Below, in pieces: positions 8,635-16,257 of a stretch of 64,000 nucleotides of DNA; the stretch's first letter is position 1, and each line of letters begins with the position of its first letter. The notes under the pieces are model-generated. The model made no database searches. It saw only the letters and a list, made by a program, of their open reading frames with translations, and had not been told where the DNA came from. This DNA is from an uncultured Lachnospiraceae bacterium. Lineage in GTDB: Bacteria > Bacillota > Clostridia > Lachnospirales > Lachnospiraceae. A program made the position numbers and the translations under genes. The DNA lies in NCBI GenBank assembly GCA_937920345.1, contig CALGVA010000018.1, forward strand, positions 1 to 64,000. The letters run 5' to 3'.

Positions 8635-10317
8635 ATGAAATTAACCGGTGCAGAGATCGTTGTGGAATGTCTGAAGGAACAGGGAGTAGATACGGTGTTC
8701 GGCTATCCGGGCGGAACGATACTGAACGTATATGATGCACTTTATCAACATAGTAATGAAATAAATCACATATTAACTTCTCATGAGCAGGGGGCTGCTC
8801 ATGCTGCGGACGGTTATGCGCGGGCAACGGGTAAGACAGGTGTATGTCTGGCTACCAGCGGACCGGGAGCTACCAATCTGGTGACGGGTATTGCCACGGC
8901 CTATATGGACTCCGTTCCCATGGTAGCAATCACATGTAACGTTGTGCTGCCTTCCCTGGGTAAAGATTCTTTCCAGGAGGTGGATATTGCCGGCGTGACC
9001 ATGCCGATCACGAAACATAATTATATTGTAAAGGATATTAATATACTGGCCCAGACGCTGCGTAAAGCTTTTGCGATAGCCGGCAGCGGAAGACCCGGAC
9101 CGGTTCTGGTGGATATCACGAAAGATGTGACAGCTGATACTTGTGAGTTTGAACCGAAGGAACCCGAGAAGATACAGCAGATTCCGGGTTACACGGAAGA
9201 GGAACTGCAGGCGGCACTGACACTGCTCAGAGAGGCAAAGAAACCGTTTCTCTATGTAGGAGGCGGCGCCGTGATTTCCGGGGCATATCAGGAGGTCAGA
9301 GAGTTTGCGCAGAGGATGGATATGCCGGTCTGCGACACCCTGATGGGCAAAGGCGTTTGTGACGGGCATGATGTGCGCTATACGGGAATGATTGGCATGC
9401 ATGGTACGAAGACTTCTAACTTCGGTGTCAGCGAGTGCGATCTGCTTATTGCATTGGGTGCAAGATTTTCAGACCGTGTGGTGGGTAATCCGAAAAAGTT
9501 TGCCGAGAATGCCAAAGTGCTGCACATTGATATTGATGCCGCGGAGATCAATAAGAATATCAAGACGGATGTCGCGCTGGTGGGGGATCTGAAAGAAGTG
9601 CTCGGCAGGATCAACACACAGCTGGAACAGCAGGAACATAAAGAGTGGATGCAGCATATTACACAATTAAAGGAGCAGTATCCGTTAAGCTATGATGAAT
9701 CGGCGCTGTCATGCCCGTACATTATAGAAGAGATCGACAGGGTGACGAAGGGCAGTGCGGTGATTACCACGGATGTCGGACAGCATCAGATGTGGGCGGC
9801 ACAGTATTATAAGTATTCCATGCCGCGCACGCTGCTCACATCAGGCGGACTCGGAACTATGGGATACGGTCTGGGAGCCTGCATAGGCGCTAAGATGGGA
9901 CGTCCGGATAAGATCTGCATTAATATTGCGGGGGACGGCTGTTTCCGCATGAATATGAACGAACTTGCCACAGCGAGCCGCTATAATATTCCGATTATCC
10001 AGGTTGTGATCAATAACCATGTGCTTGGCATGGTGAGACAGTGGCAGACACTTTTCTATGGAAAACGTTATTCCCAGACGGTCTTAAATGACAGTGTTGA
10101 CTTCTGCAAAGTGGCTGAAGGACTCGGCTGTGAGGCCATCAGGATTACGAAGAAAGAAGAAGTCGGGTCGGCCGTCGAGCGGGCGATCGCGCTGAAGAAG
10201 CCGGTATTGTTAGACTGTATTATTCCGGAGGATGACAAAGTGTTTCCGATGGTTCCGGCAGGAGCGCCGATCAGCGAAGCTTTTGATGCGGCGGATCTGT
10301 CCATGGTGGAACAGTAG
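8635..10317 (+). CDS. ilvB: acetolactate synthase, large (catalytic) subunit
   Basis: Thiamine-diphosphate enzyme that condenses pyruvate with pyruvate or 2-oxobutyrate, the first common step to valine, leucine and isoleucine. The 560-residue protein has the three expected domains: an N-terminal domain with catalytic E51 in SHEQGAAHAADGYAR, a central FAD-binding-like domain (about 190-330), and a C-terminal ThDP domain with GDGCFRMNMNEL ending in the INN element. A GGAGGAG site lies nine bases before ATG 8635. No small regulatory subunit (ilvN/ilvH) follows, so either the subunit is elsewhere or this enzyme works alone; catabolic AlsS is possible, but the ilvD neighbour favours biosynthesis. 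Confidence 0.93.
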   Translation: MKLTGAEIVVECLKEQGVDTVFGYPGGTILNVYDALYQHSNEINHILTSHEQGAAHAADGYARATGKTGVCLATSGPGATNLVTGIATAYMDSVPMVAITCNVVLPSLGKDSFQEVDIAGVTMPITKHNYIVKDINILAQTLRKAFAIAGSGRPGPVLVDITKDVTADTCEFEPKEPEKIQQIPGYTEEELQAALTLLREAKKPFLYVGGGAVISGAYQEVREFAQRMDMPVCDTLMGKGVCDGHDVRYTGMIGMHGTKTSNFGVSECDLLIALGARFSDRVVGNPKKFAENAKVLHIDIDAAEINKNIKTDVALVGDLKEVLGRINTQLEQQEHKEWMQHITQLKEQYPLSYDESALSCPYIIEEIDRVTKGSAVITTDVGQHQMWAAQYYKYSMPRTLLTSGGLGTMGYGLGACIGAKMGRPDKICINIAGDGCFRMNMNELATASRYNIPIIQVVINNHVLGMVRQWQTLFYGKRYSQTVLNDSVDFCKVAEGLGCEAIRITKKEEVGSAVERAIALKKPVLLDCIIPEDDKVFPMVPAGAPISEAFDAADLSMVEQ

Positions 10318-10420
10318 GCAGCGGCGTAATGCTGATCTCCGGAATGTCCGGCAGGGAAGGCACGGGGATCAGGAATGATACGGAAGACGATTTGAACATA
10401 AATTGACTGGAATTATCTTT

Positions 10421-11824
10421 ATGAAAAGATTATGGAAACATTTAGCAATTATATTATGCATTATGCTGGTCAGCCTGATGGGAACGTACATCGGGCTGGC
10501 TGTTTACTACCACAATGCGTTTGCTTACGGAACATGGATCAATGACGTATACTGTACGGGAAAAAGCATTCAGGAAGTGAATGATGCGCTTGTGCGCGGC
10601 TTTACATATGACGGACTTACCGTTTACGACAGGGACGGCAATTCTTATTTTATATCTGCGGAAGCGGTCGGATACCGGTTTGATTTCATGAAAGCACTTG
10701 AGGTATATCAGAAACAGCAAAATCCCTGGATGTGGATAGAGAGTCTGCTTCACGGTGACAGTACGCAGCTTGCGCCGGTAGTATCTTATGACGGGCAGGC
10801 GCTTGCCGATATTCTGGATCAGATTCCGTTCTTACAAGCGGAGAAGGGACATCCGGAGGAAGAACGTAAGGTCGCAATTGTCAAGACAAATCAAGGTTAT
10901 GAACTTCTGAACGAGAGGGAGAATGTTCTTAAGGTGGAGGAAGCCGCTGCGGCAATTACAGGCGCCATAGAGCAGTCGGAGAAGGAGATTTCTCTGGAGG
11001 AGGCCGGATGTTATCATGACCTGGCACTGTCACCGCAAATGCAGGATACGCTGCGCCTGTGGGAGCAGGTGGACAGCTTCCAGAAGTGCGGTATTGTCTA
11101 TCAGATGGGAGAGGAACAGGTTCCCGTAGATGCGTCAGTTGTCTGTGACTGGATCGAGATATCGGAGGACGGTAGTTTTGCACAGGACGAATCCGGACGG
11201 CTTAGAATGCGGGAGGGCGCGATACAGGAGTTCGTTGACGGGCTGGCTGCGCAGTATGACACGGTCGGAACGGCCAGACAGTTCCGGGCGACCAGAGGAG
11301 AACTGATAACGGTCGAGGGCGGTACTTACGGCAATAAGATTGACCGTGATGCAGAGGTGGCGTATCTGACACAGGCCTTCGCGGAGCGAAGAAAAGAAGT
11401 TCGTGAGCCGGAATATATACAGACGGCATGGCTGCAGGGGAAGAATGATATCGGAGACACCTATGTGGAAGTGGATATGGGTGAGCAGATGATGTACTAT
11501 TATGTGAAAGGCGTACAGCAGGTCGCAACACCGATCGTGACCGGCAATACTTCTCGCAGAATGGGAACGCCTGCGGGTGTCAACTATGTGTATCTGAAAC
11601 AGACGAACCGTATTCTGCGGGGACCGGGATACGCTTCCCATGTGGATTACTGGATGCCGGTGAAAGGCAATATCGGTATTCATGATGCGGCATGGCGCAG
11701 TAAATACGGAGGAACGATTTACCAGACGAACGGCTCTCACGGGTGTATCAATACGCCAAGAGATGCCATGGTACAGATCTATGAGAGCGTGGAAGTGGGG
11801 ACGCCTGTGGTAATGTTCTACTGA
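10421..11824 (+). CDS. L,D-transpeptidase (YkuD family) with N-terminal membrane anchor
   Basis: Cell-wall enzyme that forms 3-3 peptidoglycan cross-links or attaches proteins to meso-diaminopimelate. The 467-residue protein has a membrane anchor (about residues 7-30), a long region resembling paired peptidoglycan-binding type 4 domains (about 60-340), and a C-terminal YkuD domain. The catalytic motif is clear: H in IGIHDAAWR and C442 in SHGCINTP. This layout matches the VanW/PG_binding_4-YkuD proteins common in Clostridia. ATG 10421 is preferred to TTG 10403; the ribosome binding site is weak (GGAA 8 bases upstream). The gap from ilvB holds a weak stem (CTGATCTCC/GGGGATCAG) without a T tract. 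Confidence 0.88.
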   Translation: MKRLWKHLAIILCIMLVSLMGTYIGLAVYYHNAFAYGTWINDVYCTGKSIQEVNDALVRGFTYDGLTVYDRDGNSYFISAEAVGYRFDFMKALEVYQKQQNPWMWIESLLHGDSTQLAPVVSYDGQALADILDQIPFLQAEKGHPEEERKVAIVKTNQGYELLNERENVLKVEEAAAAITGAIEQSEKEISLEEAGCYHDLALSPQMQDTLRLWEQVDSFQKCGIVYQMGEEQVPVDASVVCDWIEISEDGSFAQDESGRLRMREGAIQEFVDGLAAQYDTVGTARQFRATRGELITVEGGTYGNKIDRDAEVAYLTQAFAERRKEVREPEYIQTAWLQGKNDIGDTYVEVDMGEQMMYYYVKGVQQVATPIVTGNTSRRMGTPAGVNYVYLKQTNRILRGPGYASHVDYWMPVKGNIGIHDAAWRSKYGGTIYQTNGSHGCINTPRDAMVQIYESVEVGTPVVMFY

Positions 11825-11842
11825 AAAAATTTCACGTTGTAA

Positions 11843-11871
11843 TTGACTAAAGTATATGAAAAAGGTAAAAT
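11843..11871 (+). promoter_or_regulatory. promoter of serC-serA
   Basis: TTGACT (11843-11848), 17 bases, TAAAAT (11866-11871), about 45 bases before the serC start. A second TATAAT at 11898-11903 is too close to the start codon to be the main -10. Confidence 0.7.
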
Positions 11872-11917
11872 GTTTGTTGATTCATAAATTTTGTTGATAT
11901 AATCGGAGGAGATAAAA

Positions 11918-12994
11918 GTGGCTAGAGTATACAATTTTTCAGCAGGTCCCGCTGTTTTGCCGGAGGAAGTCTTAAGGGAAGCGGCGGAAGAGATGTTAGA
12001 CTATAAGGGAAGTGGTATGTCCGTCATGGAGATGAGTCATCGCTCCAAGGTGTATGATACGATTATTAAAGAGGCGGAGGCAGACCTGAGAACGCTTCTG
12101 AATATTCCCGACAATTATAAAGTCTTGTTTTTACAGGGCGGGGCGAGTCTGATCTTCGCGTCCGTTCCTATGAACCTGATGAAAAATCGTAAGGCAGGCT
12201 ATATTCTGACAGGACAGTGGGCCAAGAAAGCTTATGCGGAAGCAAAGATCTACGGTGAGGCGGTAGAACTGGCATCCTCCGCGGATCAGACATTTTCCTA
12301 TATTCCGGATTGTTCTGATCTGCCGATTACAGACGATATGGATTATGTGTACATATGCGAAAATAACACCATTTATGGGACGAAGTTTCATAAACTGCCC
12401 GATACAAAAGGCAAGATCCTTGTTTCGGATGTTTCATCCTGCTTCCTGTCCGAGCCCATGGACATATCCAGATACGGCATGGTTTATGCCGGCGTGCAGA
12501 AGAATGTAGGTCCCGCAGGCACACAGGTGGTTATTATCAGAGAGGATCTCATCACGGACGATGTGCTTCCGGGCACACCCACCATGATGAAGTATAAAAT
12601 TCATGCAGACAACGATTCCCTGTATAATACGCCGCCCTGCTACGGTATATATATATGCGGCAAAGTGTTCAAATGGCTCTTGAAAAACGGTGGTCTGGAA
12701 GCCATGAAGGAGACAAATGAAAAGAAAGCGAAGATCCTGTATGATTTTCTGGATGAGAGCGAACTGTTTAAAGGAACCGTCAGAAAAGAAGACCGTTCTC
12801 TCATGAACATACCTTTTGTGACTGGTAATGAGGAAATGGACGCGAAGTTTATTAAGGAAGCAGCGGCGGCAGGATTTGTGAACCTGAAAGGTCACCGCAC
12901 CGTGGGCGGCATGAGGGCAAGTATCTATAACGCAATGCCGATGGAAGGCGTGGAAAAGCTGGTTGCATTTATGAAAGAATTTGAGAAAAAGTAA
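11918..12994 (+). CDS. serC: phosphoserine aminotransferase
   Basis: Pyridoxal-phosphate enzyme that converts 3-phosphohydroxypyruvate to phosphoserine, the second step of serine synthesis. The 358-residue length fits. FSAGPAVLPEEVL opens the protein, the cofactor Schiff base is K195 in GVQKNVGPAG, and the C-terminus has the conserved GHRTVGGMRASIYNAMP. Translation starts at GTG 11918, eight bases after GGAGGA. It is followed by serA with a 73-base gap, so the two preceding steps of serine synthesis are made from one transcript; no serB is seen here. Confidence 0.97.
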   Translation: MARVYNFSAGPAVLPEEVLREAAEEMLDYKGSGMSVMEMSHRSKVYDTIIKEAEADLRTLLNIPDNYKVLFLQGGASLIFASVPMNLMKNRKAGYILTGQWAKKAYAEAKIYGEAVELASSADQTFSYIPDCSDLPITDDMDYVYICENNTIYGTKFHKLPDTKGKILVSDVSSCFLSEPMDISRYGMVYAGVQKNVGPAGTQVVIIREDLITDDVLPGTPTMMKYKIHADNDSLYNTPPCYGIYICGKVFKWLLKNGGLEAMKETNEKKAKILYDFLDESELFKGTVRKEDRSLMNIPFVTGNEEMDAKFIKEAAAAGFVNLKGHRTVGGMRASIYNAMPMEGVEKLVAFMKEFEKK

Positions 12995-13067
12995 ATTTCT
13001 ATGAAATTTACTTGCGGGATTTGTTTCGCAGACGCGGAAAACAACAAATAGAAAAGAGGATATACAA

Positions 13068-14231
13068 ATGTTTAAATATCATTGTTTAAATCCCATTGCG
13101 GGAGTCGGTCTGGAGAAATTCAGCGATCAGTATGTGCAGACGGATCATGTGGAGGAAGCGGACGGAATCTTAGTGAGAAGTGCAGCCATGCATGACATGG
13201 AACTGTCTAAGAACCTGCTGGCAATTGCGAGAGCGGGTGCCGGGGTCAATAATATTCCGCTGGAGAAATGTGCGGAAAAGGGTATCGTAGTGTTTAACAC
13301 GCCAGGCGCCAATGCCAACGGGGTAAAAGAACTTGTGATCGCCGGTATGCTGCTGGCTTCCCGTGATGTAGTCGGCGGTATCGAGTGGGTGAAAGAGAAT
13401 CAGACGGATGAAAATGTAGGAAAGTCTGCAGAAAAGGCTAAGAAGAACTTTGCAGGTACGGAGATCGAGGGCAAGAAACTCGGCATCATCGGACTTGGCG
13501 CGATCGGCGTCAGAGTCGCTAACGTGGCAAAACATCTGGGTATGGAGGTGTACGGCTATGATCCGTATGTGTCCGTCGATGCGGCATGGAACTTAAGCCG
13601 GGACGTAAAGCATGTGCTGAATGTGGAGGAGATCTATACGGAGTGTGATCTGATTACGATCCATGTGCCGTTGATGGATGCCACGAAAGGCATGATCAAC
13701 GAAGAGGCCATCGGCAAGATGAAAGACGGTGTGATCCTGCTTAACTTTGCAAGAGATCTTCTGGTGGATGAGAAAGCAGTACTGGAGGGTATCAAGGCAG
13801 GCAAAGTGCGCAAGTATGTATCCGATTTCCCGAACAGCACGACGGCTGGACAGGAAGGCTGTATCGTGATTCCGCATCTCGGCGCTTCCACGGAAGAGTC
13901 GGAGGACAACTGCGCTGTGATGGCAGTCAAGGAACTCAAGAACTATCTGGAGAACGGCAATATTATCAACAGTGTGAATTATCCGAAATGTGATATGGGT
14001 ATCTGTGATCAGGCGGGACGTGTGGCGATTTTCCACAAGAATATTGCCAATATGATCACGAAGTTCACAGCATGTTTCGGCGATAACAATATTAATATCA
14101 CCGACATGACGAATAAGTCCAAAGGCGAGGTGGCGTATACCATGCTTGATATCGAATCCCCCGCATCGGAGGAGATTATTCAGAAGCTGCAGTCGATTGA
14201 CGGTGTGTTCAGAGTAAGAGTCGTAAAGTAA
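13068..14231 (+). CDS. serA: D-3-phosphoglycerate dehydrogenase with C-terminal ACT domain
   Basis: NAD-dependent first enzyme of serine synthesis. The 387-residue protein has the NAD-binding GLGAIG at 142-147, the catalytic Arg in NFARDLLVDE, and the catalytic His in PHLGASTEESEDN. The last 70 residues (about 318-387) form an ACT domain (IANMITKF...INITDMTNKSKG), the site where serine normally inhibits this enzyme class. It lacks the extra allosteric domain of the longest forms. AGAGGA precedes ATG 13068. The product feeds serC, which lies immediately upstream. Confidence 0.96.
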   Translation: MFKYHCLNPIAGVGLEKFSDQYVQTDHVEEADGILVRSAAMHDMELSKNLLAIARAGAGVNNIPLEKCAEKGIVVFNTPGANANGVKELVIAGMLLASRDVVGGIEWVKENQTDENVGKSAEKAKKNFAGTEIEGKKLGIIGLGAIGVRVANVAKHLGMEVYGYDPYVSVDAAWNLSRDVKHVLNVEEIYTECDLITIHVPLMDATKGMINEEAIGKMKDGVILLNFARDLLVDEKAVLEGIKAGKVRKYVSDFPNSTTAGQEGCIVIPHLGASTEESEDNCAVMAVKELKNYLENGNIINSVNYPKCDMGICDQAGRVAIFHKNIANMITKFTACFGDNNINITDMTNKSKGEVAYTMLDIESPASEEIIQKLQSIDGVFRVRVVK

Positions 14232-14254
14232 AAATCGAACTGTTTAAGAACCTA

Positions 14255-14284
14255 AAAGGGGTAGACCGTAAGGTCTGCCCCTTT
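14255..14284. terminator. bidirectional terminator between serA and the reverse-strand small gene
   Basis: A 13-base stem AAAGGGGTAGACC / GGTCTGCCCCTTT with a GTAA loop. The T tract is short on the plus strand (TTT) and four T on the minus strand, so it can serve both converging genes. Confidence 0.85.
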
Positions 14285-14309
14285 GTAAGTGAATTCCAAT
14301 AGGAATATT

Positions 14310-14594
14310 TCAATTCAGACGGTTGGCAATTTTGGAGAAATTGGCGCCTTCATCTTCGTCAAGCGTTGCCTGCAGCTGGTTCTCTGCCTCCACGGAAGCC
14401 TCACTTGCCAGATCCATGTAGAGAATAAAAATGTCTTCAACGGACAGGCCTTTTTCATCCGCGATCTCCTGCATGACCGGCTTTAATGCCTCCAACTGGA
14501 ATGAAATTCTTGTTTTCTGCGGATCAATGTCTGCCAGAGCTTTCTCGGCGAAGGCGTTGATACGGTCTAAGATTTCTTTATTTTCCGCTGTCAT
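14310..14594 (-). CDS. small conserved acidic protein of unknown function
   Basis: 94-residue protein, not recognised. It is acidic, predicted mostly helical (ENKEILDRINAFAEKALADI and ALKPVMQEIADEKG), with no membrane segment, cysteine or catalytic motif. It is read as real because it is convergent with serA, ends at a shared terminator, and has AAGGA before ATG at its start, although the spacing (about 11 bases) is long. Its upstream side abuts a MITE-like element whose end appears to supply the -35 of the promoter, so its expression may depend on that insertion. It could be an adaptor or a chaperone-like helical bundle; nothing in the sequence decides. Confidence 0.68.
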   Translation of the reverse strand: MTAENKEILDRINAFAEKALADIDPQKTRISFQLEALKPVMQEIADEKGLSVEDIFILYMDLASEASVEAENQLQATLDEDEGANFSKIANRLN

Positions 14595-14617
14595 TTAAGT
14601 ACACATCCTTTTCGACT

Positions 14618-14646
14618 ATTTTATTTGCAATACTTTTATTTGTAAC
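14618..14646 (-). promoter_or_regulatory. possible promoter of the small reverse-strand gene, using the element end as -35
   Basis: Read on the minus strand: GTTACA (14646-14641), 17 bases, TAAAAT (14623-14618), then the gene start at 14594. Five of the six -35 bases are the terminal GTTAC of the palindromic element at 14642-14781. Confidence 0.45.
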
Positions 14647-14781
14647 AGTTCAGCCTTCGGCTTCACCGTCACTCCTGATGCACACAAAATGCTCCAAAGT
14701 CGCATTTTGGCGCTTTCACAACTCATAAAATCGCATACAGAGCGATTTTACTCGCGGAATAGTGCAAGGCTGAACTGTTAC
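14642..14781. mobile_element. MITE-like palindromic element, 140 bp
   Basis: Non-coding element bounded by a perfect 16-base inverted repeat: GTAACAGTTCAGCCTT (14642-14657) and AAGGCTGAACTGTTAC (14766-14781). Inside are two more hairpins, CAAAATGC/GCATTTTG (about 14694-14709) and TAAAATCGC/GCGATTTTA (about 14727-14751), so a single strand can fold like a three-way junction. TTTTATTT flanks both ends (14634-14641 and 14782-14789), which looks like an 8-base target-site duplication. The first 14 bases recur exactly at 63327-63340. It occupies most of the 338-base gap between the small reverse gene and the DUF1015 gene; I see no coding region or transposase in it. Confidence 0.72.
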
Positions 14782-14932
14782 TTTTATTTATCAATCATAT
14801 CACTTCGTGCTTGTGCTGTATAGGCTTATTTGATAAAATAAATTTGTATGATATATGCGAATATTATTGTTTGGCCTTGCAGAAACAGCATAGCTGCAGC
14901 AGGGTCGGACAGGAAGCAGAACAGGAGACAAA

Positions 14933-16174
14933 ATGGCGAGAGTAAACCCTTTTCGTGCCGTGCGGCCAAGAGAGGATCTGGCGGATCAGATCGCGGCGCT
15001 GCCTTACGACGTGTACAGCAGACAGGAAGCATATGAGAAAGTGCAGGGAGATCCCTATTCATTTCTTCGGATCGACAGAGCGGAGACACAATTTCCGCCG
15101 GATTATGACATGTATGCGCCGGAAGTGTATGAGAAAGCACGGGATATACTCAATTGTATGGTACGGGACGGACTGTTTATCGAGGAAGACAGAGAGGCGT
15201 ATTATGTCTATGAACTGGTGATGAACGGGCGCTCTCAGATTGGAATCGGTGCCTGTGCTTCCGTGGAGGACTATGAGAATCAGGTGATCAGGAAACATGA
15301 GAATACGCGGGCGGATAAGGAGGCTGACCGTATCCGTCATGTGGATGTATGCAGTGCTCAGACCGGTCCCATTTTTCTGGCATACAGGAGAAGGGAGGGC
15401 ATAGAACGGCAGGTCCGCAAGGTGATGAGCAGCTGCCCGGAGTATGATTTCACGGCTGAGGACGGTGTTATTCACAGACTCTGGGTGATCGACGATATAG
15501 GAGACGTAGAGCAGATCAGGCGGGAATTTGAGCAGGTGGAAACCATCTATATCGCGGACGGGCATCACAGATGCGCCTCGGCGGTGCGGGTGTCGCAGAT
15601 GCGCAGACAGTCGCACCCGGACTATACCGGAGAGGAACAGTTTAATTATTTCCTGTCAGTGCTGTTCCCGGATGACCAGTTGATGATCATGGATTATAAC
15701 CGGGTTGTTAAGTCGCTTAACGGGTATACGGAGGAAGCGTTTCTGGATCGGATCGGGCAGGACTTTGAAGTGGAAGCGGCGGGTGCGGAACCTTATAAGC
15801 CGAAGCATAAGGGTGAGATCGGCATGTACCTTGGCAATTCATGGTATTGTCTAAGAATCAGACAGGAGCGGTACTGCGGGGAGGCGGTAGAGGATCTGGA
15901 TGTGTCGGTTTTACAGAGAGATCTTCTGGAACCGGTACTCGGAATCAGCGATCCCAAGGTGGACGGCAGAATCGATTTTGTAGGCGGGATCAGAGGGCTG
16001 GAAGAACTGGTAAGAAGAGTACATACGGACGCACAGGTGGCGTTTGCCATGTATCCGACGGATATTCATGAACTGTTTGCGGTGTCTGATGCGGGGAAAT
16101 TGATGCCTCCGAAATCTACCTGGTTTGAACCGAAACTGCGCAGCGGATTACTGATTCATAAAATAGAGGAGTAA
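14933..16174 (+). CDS. DUF1015 family protein, serine-pathway neighbour
   Basis: 413-residue cytoplasmic protein of the DUF1015 family, whose biochemical role is unknown to me. Family marks are the start VNPFRAVRP, ALPYDVYSRQEA, the central YIADGHHRCASA motif (about residues 203-214) with clustered His/Asp that looks like an active or metal site, and the C-terminal MPPKSTWFEPKLRSGL. Members of this family are often found beside serC and serA in Clostridia, as here (separated only by the small reverse gene and the repeat element), which suggests a link to serine or phosphoserine metabolism. CAGGAG before ATG 14933 supports the start. Confidence 0.88.
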   Translation: MARVNPFRAVRPREDLADQIAALPYDVYSRQEAYEKVQGDPYSFLRIDRAETQFPPDYDMYAPEVYEKARDILNCMVRDGLFIEEDREAYYVYELVMNGRSQIGIGACASVEDYENQVIRKHENTRADKEADRIRHVDVCSAQTGPIFLAYRRREGIERQVRKVMSSCPEYDFTAEDGVIHRLWVIDDIGDVEQIRREFEQVETIYIADGHHRCASAVRVSQMRRQSHPDYTGEEQFNYFLSVLFPDDQLMIMDYNRVVKSLNGYTEEAFLDRIGQDFEVEAAGAEPYKPKHKGEIGMYLGNSWYCLRIRQERYCGEAVEDLDVSVLQRDLLEPVLGISDPKVDGRIDFVGGIRGLEELVRRVHTDAQVAFAMYPTDIHELFAVSDAGKLMPPKSTWFEPKLRSGLLIHKIEE

Positions 16175-16257
16175 CGGTTGTCACATTTCCATGACAGGCC
16201 GTAAGAAATATATTTCAGGAAAGGGGAAACGATCATTGCAGCCGGAATGATCAATAA

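Noticed and set aside
7748..8827. Long reverse frame (359 residues) over ilvD/ilvB
   Set aside because: It is antisense to two well-supported genes, rich in His/Arg/Cys/Ser as expected from a shadow frame, and has no family motif.
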